DNA from: DASSQJ01 sp963730165
GTDB taxonomy: Bacteria > Actinomycetota > Actinomycetes > Actinomycetales > Dermatophilaceae
Direction of reading: 5' to 3'
Length of the DNA: 64,000 nucleotides
NCBI GenBank assembly: GCA_963730165.1
Contig: CAVSQS010000005.1
Coordinates: forward strand, 434,001 to 498,000
Part shown: positions 36,292 through 45,492 of the stretch, piece by piece
Position numbering within the stretch: the stretch's first letter is position 1
Layout of the letters: each line of letters starts with the position of its first letter
Translations under genes and position numbers: made by a program
The notes under the pieces: generated by a model
What the model saw: the letters and a program-made list of their open reading frames with translations, nothing else
The model's database searches: none
What the model was told of the DNA's origin: nothing

Positions 36292-37293
36292 TCAGGCCCG
36301 GCCGCCGAAGAGGCTGGTCACCGAGCCGTCCTGGAAGACCTCCTTGACGGCCGCGCTGATGAGCGGGGCGATCGAGAGGACCGTGAGGCAGTCGATCTCC
36401 TTCTCGGGGGAGATCGGCAGGGTGTTGGTGACGATCACCTCGCGCGCCGCGCACGCCTGGAGCCGGTCGACCGCCGGCTCGGAGAGGATCGCGTGGGTCG
36501 CGGCGATGACGACCGACTTGGCGCCGTCGGCCATCAGGGCGTCCGCGGCCTTGGTGATCGTCCCCGCCGTGTCGATCATGTCGTCGACGAGGACGCAGAC
36601 GCGGTCCTTGACGTCGCCGACGACCCGGTTGGCGACCATCTCGTTCGGGCGGTTGATGTCGCGCGTCTTGTGGATGAACGCGAGCGGGACGCCGCCGAGG
36701 CGCTTGCTCCACTGCTCCGCGACCTTGATCCGGCCGGCGTCCGGCGAGACGACCGCGAGGTGCTCGTCCCCGTACTTGCGGGCGACGTACTCCGAGAGCA
36801 CCGGGAGCGCCATCAGGTGGTCGACCGGGCCGTCGAAGAAGCCCTGGATCTGGTCGGTGTGCAGGTCGACGCAGATGAGCCGGTCGGCCCCGGCCGTCCG
36901 GAACATGTCGGCGACGAGGCGGGCGCTGATCGGTTCGCGGCCCCGGTGCTTCTTGTCCTGCCGCGCGTAGCCGTAGAAGGGCATGACGACGGTGATCCGC
37001 TTGGCGCTGGCCCGCTTCAGCGCATCCACCATGAGCAGGTGCTCCATGATGTTCTCGTTGATCGGGCTGGTGTGGCTCTGGATGACGAAGGCGTCCGAGC
37101 CCCGCACCGACTCCTCGAAGCGCACGTAGATCTCGCCGTTGGCGAAGTCGTAGGCGCTCGTCGGGACCAGCTCGGTGCCGAGCTGGGCGGTGACCTCCTG
37201 GGCGAGCCCAGGGTTCGCCCGGCCGGAGAACACCATCAGCTGCTTCTTGGGCCGCTTGCGGATGTTCGCGGACGGGGGACGGTTGTGGCTCAC
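36292..37293 (-). CDS. prs: Ribose-phosphate pyrophosphokinase
   Basis: A 333-residue PRPP synthetase making PRPP from ribose 5-phosphate and ATP. Signatures are FANGEIYVRFEESVRG, VIQSHTSPINENIMEHL, MPFYGYARQDKKHRGREPI (flexible ATP loop), ICVDLHTDQIQGFF (divalent-metal His) and VCVLVDDMIDTAGTI (PRPP loop). The start overlaps the glmU stop by 4 nt, giving the common glmU-prs order. Confidence 0.97.
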   Translation of the reverse strand: MSHNRPPSANIRKRPKKQLMVFSGRANPGLAQEVTAQLGTELVPTSAYDFANGEIYVRFEESVRGSDAFVIQSHTSPINENIMEHLLMVDALKRASAKRITVVMPFYGYARQDKKHRGREPISARLVADMFRTAGADRLICVDLHTDQIQGFFDGPVDHLMALPVLSEYVARKYGDEHLAVVSPDAGRIKVAEQWSKRLGGVPLAFIHKTRDINRPNEMVANRVVGDVKDRVCVLVDDMIDTAGTITKAADALMADGAKSVVIAATHAILSEPAVDRLQACAAREVIVTNTLPISPEKEIDCLTVLSIAPLISAAVKEVFQDGSVTSLFGGRA

Positions 37294-38765
37294 CGGGTCT
37301 CCCTGTGGCTGGGGTCCTGGGCGTCCTGGTCACGACCGCGTCCGGCGGCCTCACGCGCGGCGGCGGCCGTGGCGGTCCCCGACCGGGCCCGCTCGACCCA
37401 GCCGTCGATGTTGCGCTGCCGCCCCCGGGCCACGGCCATCTGGCCGGGCCCGACGTCCTCGGTGAGCGCCGACCCGGCGGCGACGTAGGCGCCGTCGGCG
37501 ACGTCGACCGGGCTCACGACGACGGTCTGCGACCCGACGAACGAGTGCCGTCCGACCGTCGACCGGTGCTTGGCCACCCCGTCGTAGTTGGCGAAGATCG
37601 TCCCGGCCCCGATGTTGGCACCCTCACCGATCGTCACGTCTCCGGCGTAGGTGAGGTGGGGCACCTTGGCGTCGTCGCCGATCTCGGCGTTCTTCGTCTC
37701 GACGAAGCCCCCGATCTTGCCACCGGACCCGAGCCGGGTGCCGGGACGCAGGTACGAGTACGGCCCGACGGTGGCTCCGGGGCCCACGACGGCGAGGATC
37801 GCGACCGCCCGGACGACCTCGGCACCGTCACCGACCTCGGTGTCGGTGAGGGTCACCTCTGGCCCGACGACCGCCTCGGCCCCGATGCTCGTCGCGCCGA
37901 GCAGCTGCGTCCCGGGCAGGATCGTCGTGTCGCGGCCGATGCTCACGTCGACGTCGATCCACGTCGTCGCCGGGTCGAGGATGCTCACCCCGTCGCGCAT
38001 GTGCGCCTCGCAGACCCGACGGTTCAGCTCGCGCCCGAGGCTGGCGAGCTGCACGCGGTCGTTGACGCCCTCGGTCTGCCAGGGGTCGTCGACGACGTGG
38101 GCGCGCACCCCGCGGCCGTCGGCCCGGGCGATCGCGACGACGTCGGTGAGGTACTTCTCGCCCTGGGCGTTGTCGGTGCCGACCCGGTCGAGGGCCTCGC
38201 GCAGCAGCGCCGCGTCGAAGGCGTAGATGCCCGAGTTGATCTCGGTGATGGCCCGCTCGGCCTCCGTCGCGTCCTTGTGCTCGACGATCCGTTCGACCTC
38301 ACCCGCGGCGTCCCGGACGACCCGGCCGTAGCCCGTCGGGTCGGGCAGGTCCGCCGTGATGATCGAGACGCCGCTCCCGGCCTCGAGGTGTGCGGCCGTG
38401 AGCTCGACGAGCGTCGCTCCGGTGAGGAGCGGGACGTCTCCGTACGTGACGAGGACGGTGCCGGTGAGATCGGCGGGGAGGGCCTCGAGTCCACACTCGA
38501 CCGCCCGGCCGGTGCCCTTGACCTCGTCCTGGTCGGCGATGACGAGGGTGTCGTCGAACGCCGTGCAGAACTCGACGACCCGGTCGCGCTCGTGCCGGAC
38601 GACGACCTCGACGTGCTCGGCACCGGTACCCCGGGCCGCGCGGATCGCGTGCCCGAGGAGCGTGGTGCCGCCGATGCGGTGCAGGACCTTGGGGGTGGCG
38701 GACTTCATCCGGGTGCCCTCGCCCGCGGCGAGGACGATGACGGCGGCCGGCCGTGGGGTGCTCAC
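37290..38765 (-). CDS. glmU: Bifunctional UDP-GlcNAc pyrophosphorylase/GlcN-1-P N-acetyltransferase
   Basis: A 491-residue GlmU, making UDP-GlcNAc for peptidoglycan and surface sugars. The uridyltransferase half starts AVIVLAAGEGTRMKSATPK and has LVTYGDVPLL and EINSGIYAFD. The acetyltransferase half is a left-handed beta-helix of hexapeptide repeats with RPGTRLGSGGKIGGFVETKN and ANYDGVAKHRSTVG around the catalytic His. The C-terminal ~35 residues form an Arg/Ala/Asp tail. The GTG is consistent with the first strand following at once. Confidence 0.97.
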   Translation of the reverse strand: MSTPRPAAVIVLAAGEGTRMKSATPKVLHRIGGTTLLGHAIRAARGTGAEHVEVVVRHERDRVVEFCTAFDDTLVIADQDEVKGTGRAVECGLEALPADLTGTVLVTYGDVPLLTGATLVELTAAHLEAGSGVSIITADLPDPTGYGRVVRDAAGEVERIVEHKDATEAERAITEINSGIYAFDAALLREALDRVGTDNAQGEKYLTDVVAIARADGRGVRAHVVDDPWQTEGVNDRVQLASLGRELNRRVCEAHMRDGVSILDPATTWIDVDVSIGRDTTILPGTQLLGATSIGAEAVVGPEVTLTDTEVGDGAEVVRAVAILAVVGPGATVGPYSYLRPGTRLGSGGKIGGFVETKNAEIGDDAKVPHLTYAGDVTIGEGANIGAGTIFANYDGVAKHRSTVGRHSFVGSQTVVVSPVDVADGAYVAAGSALTEDVGPGQMAVARGRQRNIDGWVERARSGTATAAAAREAAGRGRDQDAQDPSHRETR

Positions 38766-38953
38766 GCGTGGTGCTCCAGAGGGGTCGGGGTGCCACGGGA
38801 CGGACCCGATGCTACCGCTCGGCCGCGGTCCGCCCGTCGGCGCGGGTTCCCAGGCCCGGCCGGGCGCTTCCCGTCCCGTCGCGCCATCCGCCATCATGGC
38901 CGTGGACCCGGGCGGTCGCCCGCGCGCCGCTCACGACCGAAGGAGCCCGCCTG

Positions 38954-40360
38954 ATGCCGGAGGACCCCCAGCGCGCTCGCGCCCACTCCCGCGACGGGCG
39001 TACCTTCCGGTTCACCGCACCCCCCGCCGTCGTCCTCGACGCGGGCGAGGTCATCGCCGGGACGCTCGCGGACGGCGTCGTGCTCGGACAGGTGGTCGCC
39101 GCGGGCGAGGACCCCGCGTCACCCGGGGACGGCCGGGGTGCCGTCATCGGGGTGCTGCGCCGGGACGGGAGCTTCGACCGCCGCGGGCGTCCGCCGTTCG
39201 CCGACGTCGCGGTCCGCGTGGCCACTGCGGACGAGCTCGCGGCGCTGCAGCGGGCCACCGGTGCCACCACCCCGGTCGGCACGTGGCGCACCGGTGACAC
39301 CGCCCCGGCGATGGTGCGCGCCCCGGGGTTCAACCGCCACACCTTCCTCTGCGGGCAGAGCGGATCGGGCAAGACCTACGCGCTCGGGGTCATCCTCGAG
39401 CGGCTGCTGATCGACACCGACCTGCAGGTCGTCGTCCTCGACCCGAACGCCGACTTCGTCCACCTCGGACGGACGCGACCCGGAGCCGACCCCGCGGAGG
39501 CGGCCCGCGTGACGCGCCGGACGGTCCGGGTCATGCGCAGCGACCGCTCGCGAGGCGACGGCGAGGAGCCGCTGCGGATGCGCTTCCGGACCATGCCCCG
39601 CGCGGCTCAGGCCGCCGTCCTCCAGCTGGACCCGGTCCGTGACCACGAGGAGTACAACGCCTTCGTCCGCTTCGTCTCCCGCGCGGGCGAGATCGACGTC
39701 GATGACCTCTTCAGGGGCCTGCGCGAGGGCTCGCCCGCCGACCAGCGCCTGGCGCGGCGGATCGAGAACCTGGGCCTCGACCGGTGGGAGGTCTTCGCAC
39801 TCGCGGAGGCCTCGTCCGCCGACGCCGTGGCCGGGGGCAGCGCGGTCACCGTCATGGACCTCGGCGGCTTCGGCACCCCGGGCGAGCCGCTCGCCGTCGC
39901 GCTCGACGTGCTGGAGATGCTCTGGGCCCGTCGCCACGAGCGGGTACCGACCCTCGTCGTCGTCGACGAGGCACACAACCTCGCCGGGGTCGCGCCGGCG
40001 TCACCGGCAGCCGAGGTCCTCCTGGGGCGGCTGACCCAGATCGCGGCCGAGGGTCGCAAGTACGGGCTGTGGCTGCTCCTGTCGTCGCAGCGGCCGTCGA
40101 AGATCCACCCGCAGATACTCTCGCAGTGCGACAACCTCGTCCTCATGCGGATGAACAGCCCCGCCGACGTGGCCGAGCTCGCCCGCGTCTTCGGGTTCGT
40201 CCCGCCGGCGATGCTCGCCGCCTCCACGGGCTTCCTCCAGGGCGAGATGCTGCTGGCCGGGCCGTTGGTGCCGGTGCCGACCCTCGCCCGGGTGCGGGAG
40301 CGGCTCACCCTCGAGGGCGGGAGCGACGTCGCCGTCCCGATGGCGACGCCGCCCGGCTGA
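38954..40360 (+). CDS. HerA-like ATP-binding protein (DUF87 family)
   Basis: A 468-residue protein. An N-terminal HAS-barrel-like beta region (about 1-110) precedes a RecA/FtsK-fold ATPase with Walker A FLCGQSGSGKTYALG (about residues 131-145) and Walker B TLVVVDEAHNLAG (about 335). Then come LLLSSQRPSKIHPQILSQCD and VLMRMNSPADVAEL, typical of HerA hexameric translocases. AGGAG lies about 9 nt before the ATG. HerA normally works with the nuclease NurA or in defence systems; no nuclease is adjacent, so the role is open. It converges with ptsI. Confidence 0.85.
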   Translation: MPEDPQRARAHSRDGRTFRFTAPPAVVLDAGEVIAGTLADGVVLGQVVAAGEDPASPGDGRGAVIGVLRRDGSFDRRGRPPFADVAVRVATADELAALQRATGATTPVGTWRTGDTAPAMVRAPGFNRHTFLCGQSGSGKTYALGVILERLLIDTDLQVVVLDPNADFVHLGRTRPGADPAEAARVTRRTVRVMRSDRSRGDGEEPLRMRFRTMPRAAQAAVLQLDPVRDHEEYNAFVRFVSRAGEIDVDDLFRGLREGSPADQRLARRIENLGLDRWEVFALAEASSADAVAGGSAVTVMDLGGFGTPGEPLAVALDVLEMLWARRHERVPTLVVVDEAHNLAGVAPASPAAEVLLGRLTQIAAEGRKYGLWLLLSSQRPSKIHPQILSQCDNLVLMRMNSPADVAELARVFGFVPPAMLAASTGFLQGEMLLAGPLVPVPTLARVRERLTLEGGSDVAVPMATPPG

Positions 40361-40364
40361 CCGG

Positions 40365-40380
40365 CGGCCGGCCCCGGCCG
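40365..40380. terminator. GC-rich hairpin between convergent HerA-like gene and ptsI
   Basis: A perfect 7-bp stem (CGGCCGG/CCGGCCG) with a 2-nt loop starts 5 nt after the HerA-like stop, followed by more GC hairpin-forming sequence up to the ptsI stop at 40451. No U-run is present. It is called a terminator by position only. Confidence 0.4.
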
Positions 40381-40450
40381 GGCGGCCCGGTGGAGGACTC
40401 CCGCGGGATCCCCCGCTGACCCGTTCGAGACGGCCGGTCGGCGCCCCGGC

Positions 40451-42142
40451 TCAGAGGATGCCGGTGAGCTCGGCGTTCGCGCGATCACGGACCGCCGTGA
40501 GCGCCTCGAGGGCGGTGGGGCACGAGCGGGCCGCGGCGGCCAGCCCCTGGCACTCCGAGAGGTCGTGGAGTGAGAGCGCGAGCCGGACGACCGGCACCTT
40601 GCTCGGCGCCATCGACAGGCTGCTGACGCCGAGGCCCGTGAGCACGAGCGCGAGCAGCGGGTCTCCGGCGGACTCGCCGCAGACGCCGATGGGGACACCG
40701 GCCGTCGCCGCCCCCTCGCACGCGGCTGCGACGACGTCGAGGACCGCGGGCTGCCAAGGGTCGAGCAGGTCGGACAGCGCCCCCTGCATCCGGTCCGCCG
40801 CCATCGTGTACTGGGCGAGGTCGTTGGTGCCGAGGCTGCCGAAGTCGACCTCACGCAGCACGTGACGAGCCCGCAGGGCGGCGGCAGGGACCTCGATCAT
40901 CACGCCCGCCGAGGGCAGGCCGTTCTCACGGACCCGGCGAGCGAACCACGCGGCCTCCTCGACGGTCGCCACCATCGGAGCCATGACGCGCACGTCGGCG
41001 CCGGTCTCACGGGCCGCGACGGCGAGCGCCTCCAGCTGCGCGTCCAGGAGCTCGGGCCGCTCAGCCGACAGCCGCAGCCCGCGCCGCCCGAGCGCCGGGT
41101 TCTCCTCCGGGCCGAGGTTCGCGAAGGCGAGCGGCTTGTCGGCCCCCGCGTCGAGGGTGCGGACGACGACGCGACGTCCCTCGAAGGGCGCGAACACCCG
41201 GCGGTAGATGTCGGTCTGCTCGGCCACGGTGGGCGCGGAGTCGGAGGAGAGGAAGACGAACTCGGTCCGGAACAGCCCCACCCCCTCGAGGTCGAGCGCC
41301 CCGGCCTCCTCGGCGTCCCTGACCCCTCCGATGTTGGCGAGGAGCGCGATCCGGTGGCCGTCGCGGGTGGCGCCGGGACCACTGCTCGTCGCCAGCGCTG
41401 TCGCGCGGCGTTCGCGACGGCGGCGCTGTGCCTCGACGAGGGCGGGGTCGGGGTCGATCGTGACCTCCCCGGTGTCGCCGTCGAGGGCGACCGGGGTCCC
41501 GCCCGGGATCGCCGTCGCTCCGGGCAGCTGCACCACGGCCGGGATGCCCATCTGGGCGGCCAGGATCGCGGTGTGGCTCGTCCGACCGCCGGCCTCGGTG
41601 ACGATGCCGAGGACGAGCGAGCGGTCGAGAGTGGCGGTCTCGGCCGGGGCGAGGTCCTCGGCGACGACGACGCTCGGCTCGCTGAAGTCGGGGACACCCG
41701 GGGCCGGGACCCCGAGGACGGCCGCGACGGCACGCGAGCCGACGTCGCGCAGGTCGGTGACCCGCTCGGCGAAGTAGCCACCGAGCGCCTCGAACTGCGC
41801 CGCGTACTCCTCGACGGCTCCGGCGACCGCGTTCGCCGGCCCCTGCCCTTGCGCGAGCTGCTTGCCCGCCGCCTTGAGCAGGCCCTTGTCGCGGGCGATC
41901 AGGGCGGTCGCCTTGAGGATCTGCTGCGCGGTGTCGTCCGCGTGCCGGGCCCGCTCCTCGAGGGCGGCCGCGACGGACTCGAACGCCGCTCTGACCGCCA
42001 CCAGCGCGGCCTCGGGGTCTGCCGCCGCCGGCTCCGCCTCGGGGGGCCGGACCGGCGGTGCGACCTGCACCACCGGCCCGTGGGCCGTCCCGGGGCTGAC
42101 GCCGATGCCCTGCCTGGTCTCCGTCGCGGCCACGGGAATCAC
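40451..42142 (-). CDS. ptsI: Phosphoenolpyruvate-protein phosphotransferase (PTS enzyme I)
   Basis: A 563-residue EI that takes phosphate from PEP and passes it to HPr. The active-site His is in EAGGRTSHTAILAAQMG (about residue 187). The PEP-binding barrel has GLFRTEFVFLSSD, EENPALGRRGLRLS, FGSLGTNDLAQYTMAADR and the catalytic Cys segment PIGVCGESAGDP. The GTG start overlaps the HPr stop by 4 nt. It is the last gene of the fructose PTS operon. Confidence 0.96.
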   Translation of the reverse strand: MIPVAATETRQGIGVSPGTAHGPVVQVAPPVRPPEAEPAAADPEAALVAVRAAFESVAAALEERARHADDTAQQILKATALIARDKGLLKAAGKQLAQGQGPANAVAGAVEEYAAQFEALGGYFAERVTDLRDVGSRAVAAVLGVPAPGVPDFSEPSVVVAEDLAPAETATLDRSLVLGIVTEAGGRTSHTAILAAQMGIPAVVQLPGATAIPGGTPVALDGDTGEVTIDPDPALVEAQRRRRERRATALATSSGPGATRDGHRIALLANIGGVRDAEEAGALDLEGVGLFRTEFVFLSSDSAPTVAEQTDIYRRVFAPFEGRRVVVRTLDAGADKPLAFANLGPEENPALGRRGLRLSAERPELLDAQLEALAVAARETGADVRVMAPMVATVEEAAWFARRVRENGLPSAGVMIEVPAAALRARHVLREVDFGSLGTNDLAQYTMAADRMQGALSDLLDPWQPAVLDVVAAACEGAATAGVPIGVCGESAGDPLLALVLTGLGVSSLSMAPSKVPVVRLALSLHDLSECQGLAAAARSCPTALEALTAVRDRANAELTGIL

Positions 42143-42408
42143 TCCGCGTCGAGGTCGCGGGAGAGCAGGTCGACCAGCCCGTCGAGGACCGTGTCGGCGC
42201 CCTCCCCCTCGGCGGTGAGGACGACCTCCTCACCGTGCTTGGCGCCGAGGGCCATGACCCCGAGGATGCTCGTCGCGTCGACGGGCTCCTCACCGGGGCG
42301 GGCGATCTCCACGTCGAGCCCGGACTCGCTGGCCTGCTCGACGAAGAGCGCGGCAGGACGGGCGTGGAGGCCGACGGACGAGGCGATGGTGACGGTGCGC
42401 TGGGGCAT
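42139..42408 (-). CDS. ptsH: PTS phosphocarrier protein HPr
   Basis: An 89-residue HPr. The phosphorylated His is in SSVGLHARPAALF (His15), and the Ser46-like region is DATSILGVMALGAKHG. AAGGAG lies 6 nt before the ATG. It relays phosphate from EI to the fructose IIABC encoded immediately upstream. Its location inside the fructose operon suggests it is co-induced with fructose. The HprK-like protein at 22.9 kb is unlikely to be its kinase given the distance and the adjacent PqqD gene. Confidence 0.96.
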   Translation of the reverse strand: MPQRTVTIASSVGLHARPAALFVEQASESGLDVEIARPGEEPVDATSILGVMALGAKHGEEVVLTAEGEGADTVLDGLVDLLSRDLDAE

Positions 42409-42440
42409 GGGGTGCTCCTTCGGGGGTTGGGTGACGTCGG

Positions 42441-44528
42441 TCAGACGGTGGCGGCGGCGTCGACGGCGGCGAGGTTGGACTCGCGCGACTTCAGGGCGAT
42501 GACGATGCCGGCCATGATGACGACTCCGACGGCGAGGGCGGCGAGGAAGAGCAGGAAGTTGCCGATGAGCGGCAGCACCCAGATCCCGCCGTGCGGTGCC
42601 CGCAGCGTGGCGCCGAAGATCATGACGAGTCCTCCGGTGACGGCCGAGCCGATGACCGAGGAGGTGATGATCCGTACCGGGTCCGCGGCGGCGAACGGAA
42701 TCGCACCTTCGGAGATGAAGGATGCGCCGAGCAGCCAGGCGGCCTTGCCGTTCTCCCGCTCGGGCTCGGAGAAGAGCCCCGGGCGGACCGTCGTCGCGAG
42801 CGCCATGGCGAGCGGCGCGACCATCCCGGCGGCCATGACGGCGGCCATGATCTTCAGCTGCGGAGCGTCCGCCGCGGTGCCCGCGGTGGCGAGGCCGGCG
42901 GTCGCGAAGAAGTAGGCCACCTTGTTGACCGGCCCGCCGAGGTCGAAGCCCATCATCGCGCCGAGGATGAGACCGAGGACGAGTGCGCTGCCGCCGGTGA
43001 GCCCGCCCAGCCAGGAGTTCAGCTGGTCGGTGAGCCAGACGATCGGGCGGCCGAGGATCGTGATGAACAGCCCGGCGGTGATGAGGGTCGACAGCAGCGG
43101 GATGACGACGACCGGCATCACGCCGCGCACGCCCTTGTGCACCTTCCAGCCGGCGATCCAGCGGGCGACGAAGCCGCCGAGGAGGCCGGTGGCGATGCCG
43201 CCGAGGAAGCCGGCGCCCATCGTCGCGGCGATCGAGCCGCCGACGATGCCGGGCACGAGGCCGGGACGGTCGGCGATGGCGAAGGCGATGAAGCCCGAGA
43301 GGATCGGTACGAGGAACCCGAAGGCCGCGGCCCCCATGGTGAAGAGCAGTCCGGCCCAGGACATGAGCGACAGGACGTCGAAGTTCTGGGCGATGTTGTA
43401 CTCGCCCTCGGCGGTGAGCCCGTAGTTGACGACGTCGATCGGCCCCTGGTCGCCCATCGCCACGGTCGAGAGCATGAAGCCGATGGCGATGAGGATGCCG
43501 CCGGCGGCGACGAACGGGATCATGTAGGAGACGCCGGTCATCAGCCACTGCCGGACCTTCGTGGCGGTGCTGGCGTCGGACTCGACCTTGGTGACGAGCC
43601 CGCCGGCAGCACCCGCCGACGCCGCGGCGGTGGCCGCGGCCGCCTTCGACGGGTCGGCCTCCCACTCCGCGACGAGCTGCTCGGCCTGGGCGACGAGCGC
43701 CGGTCCGTCGGAGATGCCTCGCTTGACCCCGGCGTCGACGGTCGGCTTGCCGGCGAACCGGCCCGCGTCCTTGACGGGCAGGTCGTGGGCGAAGATGACG
43801 GCATCGGCCGCGGCGATCTCCTCCGCGGGGATCGGGGTCGAGCCCGCCGAGCCCTGCGTCTCGACGACCATCGTGTGACCGGCCGCCTTCGCAGCGTTCT
43901 CGAGGCCCTCGGCGGCCATGTAGGTGTGGGCGATGCCGGTGGGGCACGAGGTGACGCCGACGAGCTTGAGCGAGCGGGTCGCCGTCGTGGCCGAGGCGGA
44001 GGGCCCCTCGGTCGCCGGCTCCTCGGGCGCGGCGGCGCTCGACGCGACGGCCGCGGAGGCGCCGGGGGCGGCGGGGGCCGGGTCGAGGGCGACCTCGGCG
44101 CTGACGATCCGGACCACCTCCTCCTCGGTCGTGGCCTCGGCGAGGGCCTGCTTGAAGTCGCTCTTCATCAGGGCCCGGGCAAGCTTGGGCAGCATCTGCA
44201 TGTGGGCGTCGCCACCGCTCTCGGGGGCCGCGATGAGGAAGACGAGGGTGGCCGGACCGTCCTTGGCGCCCCAGTCGATGCCGGCGGTGGACCGCCCGAA
44301 GACGAGCGACGGCTCGGTGATGGCGGCGCTGCGGGCGTGCGGGATGCCGATACCGCCGGGCAGCCCGGTGGCCATCTTGGTCTCGCGCTCGCGCACGTCG
44401 GCGAGGAAGGCGTCGAGGTCGGTGCAGCGACCGCCGGCGACGAGCCGCTCGGCGAGGACCCGAGTGGCCTCGTGGCGGTCGGCACCGGTCAGGTCGAGGA
44501 CGACCTGCTGCTCGGTGATGAGTGACAT
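42441..44528 (-). CDS. fruA: PTS fructose transporter subunit IIABC
   Basis: A 695-residue fused permease. IIA occupies about 1-150 with phospho-His64 in GGIGIPHARS. An Ala/Pro/Ser linker follows, then IIB (about 186-290) with phospho-Cys195 in VGVTSCPTGIAHTYMAAEGL. A second Ala-rich linker leads to IIC (about 325-690) with many membrane segments, beginning QWLMTGVSYMIPFVAAGG and including GGFVARWIAGW. It imports fructose as fructose 1-phosphate. It sits between fruK (16-nt gap) and ptsH (32-nt gap). Confidence 0.95.
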   Translation of the reverse strand: MSLITEQQVVLDLTGADRHEATRVLAERLVAGGRCTDLDAFLADVRERETKMATGLPGGIGIPHARSAAITEPSLVFGRSTAGIDWGAKDGPATLVFLIAAPESGGDAHMQMLPKLARALMKSDFKQALAEATTEEEVVRIVSAEVALDPAPAAPGASAAVASSAAAPEEPATEGPSASATTATRSLKLVGVTSCPTGIAHTYMAAEGLENAAKAAGHTMVVETQGSAGSTPIPAEEIAAADAVIFAHDLPVKDAGRFAGKPTVDAGVKRGISDGPALVAQAEQLVAEWEADPSKAAAATAAASAGAAGGLVTKVESDASTATKVRQWLMTGVSYMIPFVAAGGILIAIGFMLSTVAMGDQGPIDVVNYGLTAEGEYNIAQNFDVLSLMSWAGLLFTMGAAAFGFLVPILSGFIAFAIADRPGLVPGIVGGSIAATMGAGFLGGIATGLLGGFVARWIAGWKVHKGVRGVMPVVVIPLLSTLITAGLFITILGRPIVWLTDQLNSWLGGLTGGSALVLGLILGAMMGFDLGGPVNKVAYFFATAGLATAGTAADAPQLKIMAAVMAAGMVAPLAMALATTVRPGLFSEPERENGKAAWLLGASFISEGAIPFAAADPVRIITSSVIGSAVTGGLVMIFGATLRAPHGGIWVLPLIGNFLLFLAALAVGVVIMAGIVIALKSRESNLAAVDAAATV

Positions 44529-44544
44529 GGCGTTCCTTTCGGGG

Positions 44545-45492
44545 TCACGCGCCGAGGCGGCGGGTGGGATCGGGTGTCCGGGTGAGCCGGACCGGGATGT
44601 CGTGCAGGTCCGCCGGCGTCGGGACGCTGCTCCCGGGCAGGGTGACCGCAGCCGCCCCCCAGGTGACGGCGGCTGCGAGGGCGTCGGCGGAGGACAGGCC
44701 GCTCGACAGACCGTGGAGCAGACCGGCGAGCATGCAGTCGCCGGCGCCCACGGTGGACAGGGGGTGGGAGATGGTCGCCGCGGCGTGGACCTGCTCGTCC
44801 GCGGTGACGAGCAGGGCCCCGTCGCCTCCGAGGCTGACGGCGACCACCTCGATGCCGTCGGACACGAGGTCGAGTGCGGCCGCTCGCACGTCACCGAGGG
44901 TCGGGAGGGCGCGGCCGACGAGCTCGGCGAGCTCCTCGTGGTTGGGCTTGACCAGGTGGGGGCGCGCGCTGACCGCCCGCGCCATCGGGATGCCGGAGGA
45001 GTCGACGGCGACGCGGACTCCGCGGGCTCGGGCTCCCTCGACGAGCCGGGAGTAGAGGTCGTCGGGGGCGCCCGGCGGGAGGCTGCCGCAGCCGACGACC
45101 CACCCGGCATCCGTGGCGGCCGACGCGGTCACGGCCAGCAGGGCCTCCACCTCCCCGGGGTCGAGCTCGGGGCCGGGCTCGTTGAGCTTGGTCGTCGTTC
45201 CGTCGGGCTCGAGGACACTGACGTTCATCCGCACCGTGCCGGCCACCGGGACACTGCGACGAGGGACGCCGGCGGCGTCGAGGAGCTCCTCGAGGAGATG
45301 GCCCTCGGGGCCGCCGACGGGGAGGATGGCGAGTGTCTCGGCGCCCTGGGCCGCGAGCGCCCGGGAGACGTTGACGCCCTTGCCGCCTGGGTCGATGCGG
45401 CTCGACGTGGCGCGGTGGACCTCGCCGCGCCGCAGGGCGTCGATGACGACCGCCCGGTCGATGGACGGGTTGGGCGTCAGGGTGACGATCAC
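44545..45492 (-). CDS. fruK: 1-phosphofructokinase
   Basis: A 315-residue PfkB-family kinase that phosphorylates fructose 1-phosphate to fructose 1,6-bisphosphate. It opens IVTLTPNPSIDRAVVID and has RIDPGGKGVNVSRALAAQG (sugar site) and LSTVGAGDCMLAGLL (catalytic Asp, about 250), all typical of FruK/LacC. The GTG start overlaps the regulator's stop (GTGA). With fruA it completes fructose uptake and entry into glycolysis. Confidence 0.95.
   Translation of the reverse strand: MIVTLTPNPSIDRAVVIDALRRGEVHRATSSRIDPGGKGVNVSRALAAQGAETLAILPVGGPEGHLLEELLDAAGVPRRSVPVAGTVRMNVSVLEPDGTTTKLNEPGPELDPGEVEALLAVTASAATDAGWVVGCGSLPPGAPDDLYSRLVEGARARGVRVAVDSSGIPMARAVSARPHLVKPNHEELAELVGRALPTLGDVRAAALDLVSDGIEVVAVSLGGDGALLVTADEQVHAAATISHPLSTVGAGDCMLAGLLHGLSSGLSSADALAAAVTWGAAAVTLPGSSVPTPADLHDIPVRLTRTPDPTRRLGA

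Noticed and set aside
42139..42408. HPr as substrate of the HprK-like protein at 22.9 kb
   Set aside because: Actinobacteria generally lack HPr-Ser kinase control, the genes are 18 kb apart and in different operons, and a PqqD-like gene adjoins the kinase-like gene.
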